Made by a program: the position numbers and the translations under genes. Below the pieces are notes generated by a model that was not told the DNA's origin, did no database searches, and saw only the letters and a list, made by a program, of their open reading frames with translations. This document shows positions 1 to 6,801 of a stretch of 16,033 nt of DNA, piece by piece (positions within the stretch are counted from its first letter, which is position 1; every line of letters starts with the position of its first letter). Origin of the DNA: JAGMCJ01 sp046761005 (GTDB lineage Archaea > Thermoplasmatota > Thermoplasmata > RBG-16-68-12 > JAGMCJ01); contig JBHIFI010000035.1 in assembly GCA_046761005.1 (NCBI GenBank), positions 1 through 16,033 on the forward strand, given 5' to 3'.

Positions 1-19
1 GTACTCAGAACCTTGCCCC

Positions 20-1342
20 TCAGGCGGTTTCCAGATCCCTCTCTCCTTCGGGAAGAATGTCATGATGCTTCCTTTCTAACGTCCCTATCAAGACCCTAGC
101 GATCATCAGTTCTTCGTTGGAGTTCACATAGTCTCCCATAAGGAGATCCTTTTCTGCTTTTTCTATGACATCCTCAAGCTCATTTGAGATTGCGATGCCC
201 AATTCTCTCAGCGTATTGACCTTCTTCTTCGTTTTCTCCAGGTCTTCAGTGACCCTAACGTGGATTGAGCTGATCTTCGTTGCCTTCTTGAGTGCATCCT
301 CTCCACAATTGATCGCTCTCTGAAATATGCCCCTCTCATAAGCCCATTTTGCCTCATCCAAGAAGTGCTGAGATTCCGAGGCATCGAAACCGGTGTTCTT
401 GGCTGCCTCCACCGCATTCTCGGCCTTTTCGATCATGTCTTTCGCCCTTTTCTTTCGATCCTCGAGAGACCTCATCTCCGACGAAACTTCAATCGATTTA
501 AGCCTTGCCGACTCGAAATTTCCATCGACGAGAGCCTGCCCAGCAGCTTCGTGGAGCTTGGCAAGCTCAGAGGATCTAATTCCTTTCTCCCGCCCTTCTA
601 AAATTGAATTCTCGGCTGACTTGTATGCCTCGCCGGCCTCTTGGTAACTCCTCTTGAGCGTCTCCACACGTCTCTCAGCATCAACAGATACCTCATAGGC
701 TTCCTTCAGATCTCCGCTCTTCATCCTCTCATCTGCTCGTTGGAGTAGCGCGATGACCTCCGCGAATACTTTCTTCTTGAGCGTCTCTTCGTCCACGTAA
801 ACCATGGATTTCATGGTGTTCTCCAGAATCATATTGGCAACAAAGATAGCATTGGATGCTGACTCGTACTCCCTCATCTCCTTCAGGGCTATCTTGGCTG
901 CCTTCGTAGCAATTCTCCGAGCTCCACCGTAGTTGGGAATAGAGACACCATTCTCCTCGATAGTTTCCTCCATTCGCTTCTTGGCCTTTGCTAGGTAGGC
1001 TTCAAATTCATAAGTATTCATGCCCAACTCTTTCATTTTCTGGATCCGCTTGAAGAGCTCTGCGATGCTCTTCCTGGCGCCTAAGTACTTCCTTCCAAGC
1101 ATGTCCGCATGCTTCTCTGCCCGGCTGATGTATGTTCGGGCTTCTTCGAGTTTGCCATCCTCAAAGCACACCCTCGCCTTCTCTAGGAGTTGCCTCACTG
1201 ATGTGCTGTCCGCTCCCGACCCCTTACTCTTTTCGACCGCAGCTCCCGCTATCCGAAGTTCCCTTTGAATCTCCTCTCTGTCCTTCTTTCTCCGAAAGAG
1301 CTTCATTCCCTCATCCACTTTCGTTTGTGATAGATTATGCAT
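20..1342 (-). CDS. Helical-repeat / coiled-coil protein of unknown function
   Basis: I do not recognise a named family. The protein is almost entirely alpha-helical, rich in Lys, Glu and Ala, with no signal peptide or membrane segment, so it is probably cytoplasmic. It contains a degenerate repeat of about 64 residues: a short helix ending in a Gly (e.g. KELGMNTYEFEAYLAKAKKR), then a helix running into a turn such as FEDGKLEEAR, MKSGDLKEAY, LVDGNFESAR, YERGIFQRAI or LMGDYVNSNE. Counting from a possible GTG at 1390, the turn glycines fall near residues 79, 226, 290, 354 and 419, a spacing of about 64 except for the first interval, which is long enough for one degenerate unit. The pattern resembles TPR-like helical hairpins, which usually bind proteins. 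The start is uncertain: GTG 1390 (almost leaderless from the TATA box at 1423-1430), ATG 1342 (used here) and ATG 1306 are all possible, and none has a clear ribosome-binding site. Confidence 0.75.
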   Translation of the reverse strand: MHNLSQTKVDEGMKLFRRKKDREEIQRELRIAGAAVEKSKGSGADSTSVRQLLEKARVCFEDGKLEEARTYISRAEKHADMLGRKYLGARKSIAELFKRIQKMKELGMNTYEFEAYLAKAKKRMEETIEENGVSIPNYGGARRIATKAAKIALKEMREYESASNAIFVANMILENTMKSMVYVDEETLKKKVFAEVIALLQRADERMKSGDLKEAYEVSVDAERRVETLKRSYQEAGEAYKSAENSILEGREKGIRSSELAKLHEAAGQALVDGNFESARLKSIEVSSEMRSLEDRKKRAKDMIEKAENAVEAAKNTGFDASESQHFLDEAKWAYERGIFQRAINCGEDALKKATKISSIHVRVTEDLEKTKKKVNTLRELGIAISNELEDVIEKAEKDLLMGDYVNSNEELMIARVLIGTLERKHHDILPEGERDLETA

Positions 1343-1422
1343 GAGCAGGGATTGAGGTCCGCCTGAGCTTTGGCTACTCTTTTCTCTCACCCAGCTTTTT
1401 CGTGTAATTGATTGGTTTAAGA

Positions 1423-1430
1423 GTATTTAA
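1423..1430 (-). promoter_or_regulatory. TATA box for the helical-repeat gene
   Basis: Read on the - strand this is TTTAAATA. It should place transcription initiation about 25 bases downstream, near 1400, which is 10 bases before the GTG at 1390 and about 58 bases before the ATG at 1342. It is assigned by position and sequence only. Confidence 0.5.
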
Positions 1431-1491
1431 ACTGTCCTGATATCGATATGGGAGAGCACATATGGCTTTCTCTTCGAGCGGGTGGTTAACA

Positions 1492-1499
1492 TTTATATA
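1492..1499 (+). promoter_or_regulatory. TATA box for the GGGP synthase - DUF2070 operon
   Basis: TTTATATA matches the archaeal box A. Transcription should begin near 1520-1525, so the ATG-like codon at 1482, which lies upstream of the box, cannot be the translation start. This supports a start at 1566 or 1572. Confidence 0.65.
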
Positions 1500-1553
1500 T
1501 GGAGGCGTTTACTCAACAAACTCGTTGCGGTATCCCAATGGACCGGGGACAAA

Positions 1554-1559
1554 GGGAGG
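1554..1559 (+). promoter_or_regulatory. Shine-Dalgarno site deciding the GGGP synthase start
   Basis: GGGAGG lies 6 bases before TTG 1566 and 12 bases before GTG 1572. Both are in frame. The spacing favours TTG 1566, while codon preference favours GTG 1572. Confidence 0.55.
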
Positions 1560-1565
1560 CTTTGG

Positions 1566-2309
1566 TTGAAGGTGCTCCGATATCTGAAAAAGAGGTTGCA
1601 GGGAGAGAGGGTTCACATGACTCTCGTAGACCCAGAGAATCAGTCCCCTCAAGAAGCCAGTGAGATGGCGAGAACCATGGAAGACATGGGCACTGATGCC
1701 ATTATGGTTGGTGGGTCAACGGGAGTCACTCAGCAGAGTTTGGACGATACCGTTAGGGGCATAAAGAAAGTGACGAAGGTTCCAGTCATTCTCTTTCCAG
1801 CGGGAGCCCACACGATAAGCAGATACGCAGACGCCATCTATTTCATGAGCATGCTCAATTCCAAGAGCACGAGGCTCCTAGTGGGCGAGCAGGTTGAAGC
1901 CGCGAAAAAGGTCAAGGATATCGGACTTGAAACGATATCGATGGGGTATGTAATCGTTGAGCCTGGAATGAAGGTTGGTGAGGTTGGGCGTGCAGACCCC
2001 ATACCACGAGATGAGCCACAGCTTGCAGTGAAATATGGTTTGGCTGCAGAATACTTGGGGATGGATCTCTTCTATTTGGAAGCGGGCTCGGGCGCTCCAG
2101 CTCCTGTACCCACGGAGATTGTGAGGGCGGTCAAGGAAGAAATATCAATACCTCTCGTCGTGGGTGGAGGAATAAGTAGCAGGGGAAGAGCAGCGCAGCT
2201 AATAGAAGCGGGAGCAGACATAGTCGTAACTGGGACAGCCGTTGAAAGGACTCGGGATCTGGCGAGCTTAAGAGGAATATTAGATGCCATCAAGAGAGGG
2301 AATCAATGA
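1566..2309 (+). CDS. Geranylgeranylglyceryl phosphate synthase
   Basis: This enzyme joins sn-glycerol-1-phosphate to geranylgeranyl diphosphate, forming the first ether bond of archaeal membrane lipids. The protein is a TIM barrel of about 247 residues, the usual size. Visible family motifs, counted from 1566, are HMTLVDPEN (17-25), GGST (49-52), FPAGAHTISRYADAIYF (77-93), YLEAGSGA (170-177), the phosphate-binding GGGISS (200-205) and TGTAVE (222-227). The reading frame is open back to 1482, but that codon precedes the TATA box at 1492-1499. The GGGAGG at 1554-1559 points to TTG 1566 or GTG 1572, and either gives the 14-16 residues normally found before the H-x-T-L-x-D-P motif. The stop overlaps the start of the DUF2070 gene by 4 bp, indicating co-translation. 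The bacterial PcrB (heptaprenylglyceryl phosphate synthase) belongs to the same family, but the archaeal context argues for a GGGP synthase. Confidence 0.93.
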   Translation: MKVLRYLKKRLQGERVHMTLVDPENQSPQEASEMARTMEDMGTDAIMVGGSTGVTQQSLDDTVRGIKKVTKVPVILFPAGAHTISRYADAIYFMSMLNSKSTRLLVGEQVEAAKKVKDIGLETISMGYVIVEPGMKVGEVGRADPIPRDEPQLAVKYGLAAEYLGMDLFYLEAGSGAPAPVPTEIVRAVKEEISIPLVVGGGISSRGRAAQLIEAGADIVVTGTAVERTRDLASLRGILDAIKRGNQ

Positions 2310-4120
2310 GAAGCCTGAAGTCCGCAAGTCCTCAGGTAGTCCAGCAGGAAATGGCCAGACTCACGAGGCGGCTCTTTAGGGCCCCAGACCCCAAGATACT
2401 GCTTGCGCCAATAGTCCTCATCTCATTTGCCATTGGAGTCCTACTTCTCGGGATCAACTGGGACGCCCTCAGTCTAGGTGTCTTCGCGTTTGCCATCCCT
2501 TCCCTTCTAGCAGCGATTCTCTCCACGCCCCTGGCCCAGATCCTCGGAGGTAGACACTATGTGAGACGCTCCTTTCTTCTCGTTTTCGTTTCGCTCGCCA
2601 TGATGTCGGCAATCTTCGCACTCTCGAAAGTTGTAATGTATTTCAATGATGGTGGAGGCGTTCTCGTTCCCGCCCTCATATTCGGGGTATCTTCCACTTT
2701 GTGGATTAGACAAATCACCCTTTGCACCACCTCCCAGCCCAGCATGATGAAATCCCTTCCTGTTGCCTCCACTCAGCCCATATTCAGTTATGTTGCAATA
2801 TGGATTCTCTACGGTCTGGACGCTATGAGCCTTGCTCTGTCTGCAATGTTCTTCCTGATATTCTTACTGGGGGCTTCCCTCTTCATAGTCAGCGCCAATC
2901 TACCCTTCAAGCACAGCTTCGGTGTCGATGGCATCAAGATGGTTTCCTTTCTTCTAGATTACATGACAGAGGGAGGAGATAGGAGGGTCAAAGAGATTGA
3001 GAACTTCTTTCACTCCTTCTCCCTTCCCATCGCTGCTTGGGTAGGTATCGTTTCCTTTAGGACAGAGAAGGGTGTCAAGGCACTGATGGTCGTTCCGTAC
3101 GTCCATCCAGGTCCCTTTGGTCAGCTCGGTGGGAGTGATCTCCCCACGAAATTGCTTGAGGATCTCGGAGACCTGACCGCCAACCTTCTCGTTCCTCATG
3201 GCCCAGCGACCCATGACTACAACCCGCCAACGAGCCAGGAGTGCAGGAAGATATCTGCTGAGGTTAGGCATCTTCTCAAAGAGGTCAAGTATTCCAAGGA
3301 GGGTGGCCTCTTCGTCAGGAGCAGGAAGGGGATGGCGCATACCTCCGCGCAGATGTTCGGCGATTCCATTCTCATCATAGGAGGAATGGCTCCCAATCCG
3401 ACGGATGATATAGATTATTCTACTGGCTACGCCGCGGCAAGCGAGGGTAAGACAGCAGGCGCGCGGGAGGCTATATTCATCGATGCCCACAACTGCTTGG
3501 AGGAGGGCAGCGGCCTCGTTCTGTTTGGGTCCCAGGCGGCTCAAGACATAGTGGAATCCTCGAGGGATGTTTCCAAGAAGGCCTTGGAATCCAGGACAGA
3601 GGGAGTCAGGATAGGCATAGCACAGGAATCTGGGTTCGCGAGCGAGAGAGATGGTCTTGGAGATATGGGAATTCAAGTGATGGTGGTGGAGACGAATGGC
3701 CAAAGGGTCGCGTATCTGCTCTATGATGGAAACAATATGATCTCGGGCCTGAGAGAGAAACTATTGGCAGTAGCCCGAGGCCTCGTGGACGACGCCGAGG
3801 TTCTCACAACAGACAATCATTCGGTAAATGCAACGATAGGAGGCTACAATCCCGTTGGATGGAAAATCGGTCATGACCTCATAGTGAGAAAGACTAGGAG
3901 CGCGCTGGAAAGGGCGCTGGAAGACCTTGAGAATGTTGAGGTCGGGGCAAATATGGGGACCATAGATGGATTCAAGATTTTCGGTCATCAGAGCGCTGCG
4001 AGGCTCTCAACTGTCGTGAGCTCCACGGTTTCCACCCTAAGAATGAATACACTCTACAGCCTTATCATTGCCTTCACCCTCTCAGGGGCGGTTTTTCTCC
4101 TCCTCAGGTTGTTCGCCTAG
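2306..4120 (+). CDS. DUF2070 family membrane protein
   Basis: The 604-residue protein has about six membrane segments at the N-terminus (roughly residues 31-50, 57-80, 89-112, 119-138, 158-176 and 178-198). A soluble domain of about 370 residues (205-575) follows, and then one C-terminal membrane helix (582-602). The soluble domain carries motifs I associate with the archaeal DUF2070 family: VHPGPFG (266-272), VPHGPATHDYN (296-306), DAHNCLEEG (393-401), LLYDGNN (471-477) and TTDNHSVN (501-508). The conserved His, Asp and Asn residues look like metal or phosphate ligands, but no function is established to my knowledge. It begins inside the GGGP synthase stop codon (ATGA), with GAGAGGG at 2294-2300 as ribosome-binding site. 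The tight coupling to an ether-lipid gene suggests a membrane-lipid or envelope role, which is inference. Its stop shares a CTAG with the convergent pdxT. Confidence 0.85.
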   Translation: MRSLKSASPQVVQQEMARLTRRLFRAPDPKILLAPIVLISFAIGVLLLGINWDALSLGVFAFAIPSLLAAILSTPLAQILGGRHYVRRSFLLVFVSLAMMSAIFALSKVVMYFNDGGGVLVPALIFGVSSTLWIRQITLCTTSQPSMMKSLPVASTQPIFSYVAIWILYGLDAMSLALSAMFFLIFLLGASLFIVSANLPFKHSFGVDGIKMVSFLLDYMTEGGDRRVKEIENFFHSFSLPIAAWVGIVSFRTEKGVKALMVVPYVHPGPFGQLGGSDLPTKLLEDLGDLTANLLVPHGPATHDYNPPTSQECRKISAEVRHLLKEVKYSKEGGLFVRSRKGMAHTSAQMFGDSILIIGGMAPNPTDDIDYSTGYAAASEGKTAGAREAIFIDAHNCLEEGSGLVLFGSQAAQDIVESSRDVSKKALESRTEGVRIGIAQESGFASERDGLGDMGIQVMVVETNGQRVAYLLYDGNNMISGLREKLLAVARGLVDDAEVLTTDNHSVNATIGGYNPVGWKIGHDLIVRKTRSALERALEDLENVEVGANMGTIDGFKIFGHQSAARLSTVVSSTVSTLRMNTLYSLIIAFTLSGAVFLLLRLFA

Positions 4121-4704
4121 AGGTCGAGAAAGAATCTGTGAATACGAGAATCTCCAGAGAGCTCGGGGTGAAAAGCAACCGCCAGAAAATTCCTCTGTTG
4201 GGCCATTACTATATGCTTATCCACTCTAGCCAATGCCACGCAATCACCCCACACATCTGTTATAGCTGGAGCCCTGATAAAGACTCCAGGAAAACCCTCT
4301 TCAAAGAGAGAGATATCGACTTCCACCTCAAAGGATTCCCTTTGCCTCCCGAAGGCGTTTCGGACGACCTTCATATCCATCAATGAGAGAAGCTTCGTGT
4401 CGGTCTTCTGCACCTCTTCGTCTCCCGCCTTAGCCATGAGTATGCAGCCTGCGCATGTTCCCATTATGGGCATCCCCTCTTGCCCCCTCTTGACTGTCAG
4501 GCCTCCAAGCTCTTGCTTGTCGATAAGCTTTGATATGGCCGTGCTCTCTCCGCCAGGTATGATGAGGGAGTCGATTTCCTCCATCTGATTTTTCTTCTTG
4601 ACTACAACCACACTTCCTTTTCGTCCCAAATCCCGAAGAGCCTGGTTAGTCATCTCAACATGCTCGGACACTGCACCCTGAACTGACATTACGCCTATCT
4701 TCAT
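4117..4704 (-). CDS. pdxT: Pyridoxal 5'-phosphate synthase glutaminase subunit PdxT
   Basis: PdxT hydrolyses glutamine and passes the ammonia to PdxS, which makes pyridoxal 5'-phosphate (vitamin B6) from ribose 5-phosphate and glyceraldehyde 3-phosphate. The protein has 195 residues, normal for the family. It begins IGVMSVQGAVSEH (3-15). GGES (51-54) forms the oxyanion region, GTCAGC (82-87) holds the nucleophile Cys84, RNAFGRQ is at 115-121, and FHPEL (178-182) gives the His179 and Glu181 of the class I glutaminase triad. The frame is open upstream to 4857, but ATG 4704 begins exactly at the family's N-terminus and lies 13 bp after the stop of the nitroreductase gene, so it is the start. It is the last gene of a likely four-gene operon. 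The partner pdxS is not in this window. The stop codon overlaps that of the convergent DUF2070 gene. Confidence 0.95.
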   Translation of the reverse strand: MKIGVMSVQGAVSEHVEMTNQALRDLGRKGSVVVVKKKNQMEEIDSLIIPGGESTAISKLIDKQELGGLTVKRGQEGMPIMGTCAGCILMAKAGDEEVQKTDTKLLSLMDMKVVRNAFGRQRESFEVEVDISLFEEGFPGVFIRAPAITDVWGDCVALARVDKHIVMAQQRNFLAVAFHPELSGDSRIHRFFLDL

Positions 4705-4717
4705 TCTGAGCACCGCA

Positions 4718-5332
4718 TTATTCCCAGCGGAGGACGAGGTCGACAACTTCCAGGCGGCTCTTCGCCTTACAGCTCTCATCTGGATAACCGATCGGAAGCA
4801 AAGCGACGATCGTGTAGTTCTTCGGGATGGAGAGTATCCTCCGCACGCTGGTTGCATTGAACAATCTCACCCAACACGTTCCCAGTCCTTCCTCATGAGC
4901 AAGGAGAGTGATGTGGTCTATTATTATTGCAACATTGAGAAAGGAGTTAAGCGTCTTGGCCGTTCTGTTCTCTTGCTCACTCAACCCCTCCCTTTTCTCT
5001 TTGAACTCGGAGAAATCCATATCCTCGATCATTCCTACTTCGACAAGAGGCTGGAAGCTGGAGTAGGATCCGTATCGGCCGTACACATTCAAATCCGCCA
5101 GGCAGACTATTACCATGGGAGAGGTGGTTATCCACCCCTGATTTGCTGCCTCCGAGAGTTCCTCGATTTTTCCCTTCTCCGTCACGACAATAAAGCGCCA
5201 GGGCTGAACATTGTTTCCTGAGGGTGCCCATCTTGCTGTATCCAAGATCCTCTCAACGATCTCTCTGGGAACTTCTCTGTCCTTGAATCGCCTGATGCTC
5301 CTTCTGTTCTTTATGGCCTCAACGAGTTCCAT
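4718..5332 (-). CDS. Nitroreductase family FMN-dependent oxidoreductase
   Basis: Proteins of this family bind FMN as homodimers and use NAD(P)H to reduce nitro compounds, quinones, flavins or other substrates; the natural substrate cannot be read from sequence. The 204-residue protein has the family's N-terminal KNRRSIRRF (8-16), which contacts the FMN phosphate, the flavin-binding APSGNNVQPW (36-45), and the C-terminal EEGLGTCWV (147-155) followed by PIGYPDE (180-186). The ATG at 5332 starts at the usual family position. No clear Shine-Dalgarno precedes it. A weak TATA-like CCTTTAATC (5361-5369, - strand) could give a nearly leaderless transcript, but the gene may simply be read through from the upstream gene 45 bp away. 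It lies 13 bp before pdxT, so a flavin- or B6-related role is possible but unproven. Confidence 0.9.
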   Translation of the reverse strand: MELVEAIKNRRSIRRFKDREVPREIVERILDTARWAPSGNNVQPWRFIVVTEKGKIEELSEAANQGWITTSPMVIVCLADLNVYGRYGSYSSFQPLVEVGMIEDMDFSEFKEKREGLSEQENRTAKTLNSFLNVAIIIDHITLLAHEEGLGTCWVRLFNATSVRRILSIPKNYTIVALLPIGYPDESCKAKSRLEVVDLVLRWE

Positions 5333-5377
5333 GGGTACCCAATGGAGAATAATCTGAAACGATTAAAGGCTGTCGCT

Positions 5378-6085
5378 CTAGGCGATTCTCTTCCCGAATC
5401 CCTCTTCCGTTGGGCTGTTATCATAAACCTCTTCAACGCTGAATATGTAGGCAGGCCTCCCATTCCTCCGGTCCTGAGGAGTGTAGTGAAAGCTATCGTG
5501 GACGCAGTTTACGAAATCCCGGTAATCCGAATCTGTGTGAATCTCGATCTCACCTCTCAGCTCAAAGCTGATATTGGGCGGGCGGTAGAAGACGAGACAG
5601 GCTTTGCGAGAAAATTGGACGTTCGACCAAGTGTGTTTCGATGAGTGTGGGATATTTAGAGCGAGTTCGAGAGTGGACATCTTGGTCAAATCGAGGCGTT
5701 CTTTCGCCCTCTTGGGACCGAAATACAGGACCTTCAGAAGAACCCTCATTCCCCGTGCCTGATAACCCTCAAAGAACTCTCTCCTCTCCTTCTTTGACTC
5801 CGTCCTCTCAAATTCACCGTCTCCCTTTTCTATGTGCGTCAAGAGCTCCTCAATCGCATCCTTGAGCAATTGCTCTTTCACAACGTAACCAGCTCCTACG
5901 ATCTTCGCGTTCACGTCTACTGTTCCATTTGAGGAGAGTGAGGCGGTTGCGAGAGCAGGATTGTGCCTCGTACTATCAAGAAAGAACTCGTTCATATCCG
6001 TTTTCTCTCCTCTAAGAATCCGAAGAAAGGTTCTTCTTCGCGGGTAGTAGTTCCACATAAGGAATTTCTCAGGAAGCTCAACCAT
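5378..6085 (-). CDS. Unrecognised protein, possible FMN-binding split-barrel (PPOX-like) fold
   Basis: No family is recognised with confidence. The 235-residue protein is soluble and has no signal peptide. Two stretches resemble pyridoxamine-5'-phosphate-oxidase-like flavoproteins: a strand pair around HNPALATASLSSNGTVDVNA (41-60) and, near the C-terminus, HTWSNVQ (151-157) followed by ACLVFYRPP (162-170) and FELRGEIEIH (174-183), like the 'slvf..p..v.vrG.a' signature. Between them lies a charged helical insert (about 70-135). ATG 6085 is chosen because AGGG lies 9 bases upstream; an in-frame TTG at 6094 would sit directly on that site. The gene is 25 bp after the carbonic-anhydrase-like gene and 45 bp before the nitroreductase gene, so all are probably co-transcribed. 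The flavoprotein assignment is tentative. Confidence 0.7.
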   Translation of the reverse strand: MVELPEKFLMWNYYPRRRTFLRILRGEKTDMNEFFLDSTRHNPALATASLSSNGTVDVNAKIVGAGYVVKEQLLKDAIEELLTHIEKGDGEFERTESKKERREFFEGYQARGMRVLLKVLYFGPKRAKERLDLTKMSTLELALNIPHSSKHTWSNVQFSRKACLVFYRPPNISFELRGEIEIHTDSDYRDFVNCVHDSFHYTPQDRRNGRPAYIFSVEEVYDNSPTEEGFGKRIA

Positions 6086-6110
6086 TTGAATCAACCCTAT
6101 CAGTTGAAGA

Positions 6111-6641
6111 CTATAGCGAAAGTCTTCTCAGACCTTTCGAATACCTCTCCTTTGCGAAGCCAACGTAGATTTCCTTGAAGCTCTTCCACTGTTCCTTGTA
6201 TTCCTCGGAAACGTCACCGATGATTTTGGCGGGAATCCCAACCGCAATCTTTCCTGGAGGGATCTCCTGTTTGTTGGTGACTACGGCACCCTCGCCCACA
6301 ACCGCCCATTTCCCAACCTGTGCATAATCACTGACAGTGCCAGACATCCCGATGACCGCAAAATCACCTACTGCGCAGTTGTGAATCGTAGCGTTGTGGC
6401 CTATCGTCACATATTCACCGATTGTGCATTCCTCTCCAGGTCTTGCATGAACAACGCAGTTGTCCTCAATGCTGGTATTGTCTCCTATTCGTATATGCCC
6501 ATAGTCGCCCCTGATTCTCGCACCTGGAGCGATGAAACAACCCTCCCCTATCTCCACGCTTCCTATTATGGTAGCGCTTTCGCTGATAAATGAAGATTCT
6601 CCTATGGCAGGTTTTCTTCCCTCGAACTCATACAAAGTCAT
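6111..6641 (-). CDS. Gamma-carbonic-anhydrase-like hexapeptide-repeat protein
   Basis: The 176-residue protein is a left-handed beta-helix of hexapeptide repeats (IGEGCFIAPGARI, IGDNTSI, VGDFAVI, VGKWAVVGEGAVV) followed by a C-terminal helix, the layout of gamma-class carbonic anhydrases and YrdA/CamH proteins, which form trimers with metal at the subunit interfaces. The three metal ligands are present: His65, His82 and His87 (NCVVHA and GHNATIH), with the 5-residue spacing of the last pair found in Cam. The active-site Arg44 and Asp46 (RIRGDYG) are also present. The acidic loop of Cam is missing, as in CamH types. The position equivalent to Cam Gln75 is Glu59 and that of Asn73 is Ser57, so carbonic anhydrase activity is uncertain. 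ATG 6641 follows a good site (GGTGA, 6646-6650); the open frame extends to 6683 but lacks support. It heads the likely operon ending with pdxT. Confidence 0.88.
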   Translation of the reverse strand: MTLYEFEGRKPAIGESSFISESATIIGSVEIGEGCFIAPGARIRGDYGHIRIGDNTSIEDNCVVHARPGEECTIGEYVTIGHNATIHNCAVGDFAVIGMSGTVSDYAQVGKWAVVGEGAVVTNKQEIPPGKIAVGIPAKIIGDVSEEYKEQWKSFKEIYVGFAKERYSKGLRRLSL

Positions 6642-6645
6642 CTTC

Positions 6646-6650
6646 TCACC
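6646..6650 (-). promoter_or_regulatory. Shine-Dalgarno site of the carbonic-anhydrase-like gene
   Basis: On the - strand AGGTGAGAAG precedes ATG 6641, leaving 4 bases after GGTGA. It fixes the start at 6641 and not at the upstream codon at 6683. Confidence 0.6.
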
Positions 6651-6801
6651 TATATGCAATGGAGTGATTCTTCTCTCGCACACAATACACCAACGAAGAT
6701 AATGGTTTCCTCATTTCGAATCCCTTGGATTTTCTGCCGAATGAGGTCCAAGTTGAGCATCAGAATCGTTGTGATGGTTTGGAAACCTCGATGAAAGAAG
6801 T

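Noticed and set aside
2954..3703. A 249-codon open frame on the - strand opposite the DUF2070 gene.
   Set aside because: It lies wholly antisense to a gene with recognisable motifs, and its translation (many His, Arg and Cys, no domain) looks like an opposite-strand shadow.
4705..4857. A 51-residue N-terminal extension of PdxT.
   Set aside because: It overlaps the nitroreductase C-terminal coding region, is Arg/Ser-rich, and precedes the exact family N-terminus at ATG 4704.
6650..6760. A 36-codon open frame (MLNLDLIRQKIQGIRNEE...) on the - strand just before the carbonic-anhydrase-like gene.
   Set aside because: It lacks a spaced ribosome-binding site, and its stop runs into the next gene's Shine-Dalgarno. 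A leader peptide is conceivable but not supported.
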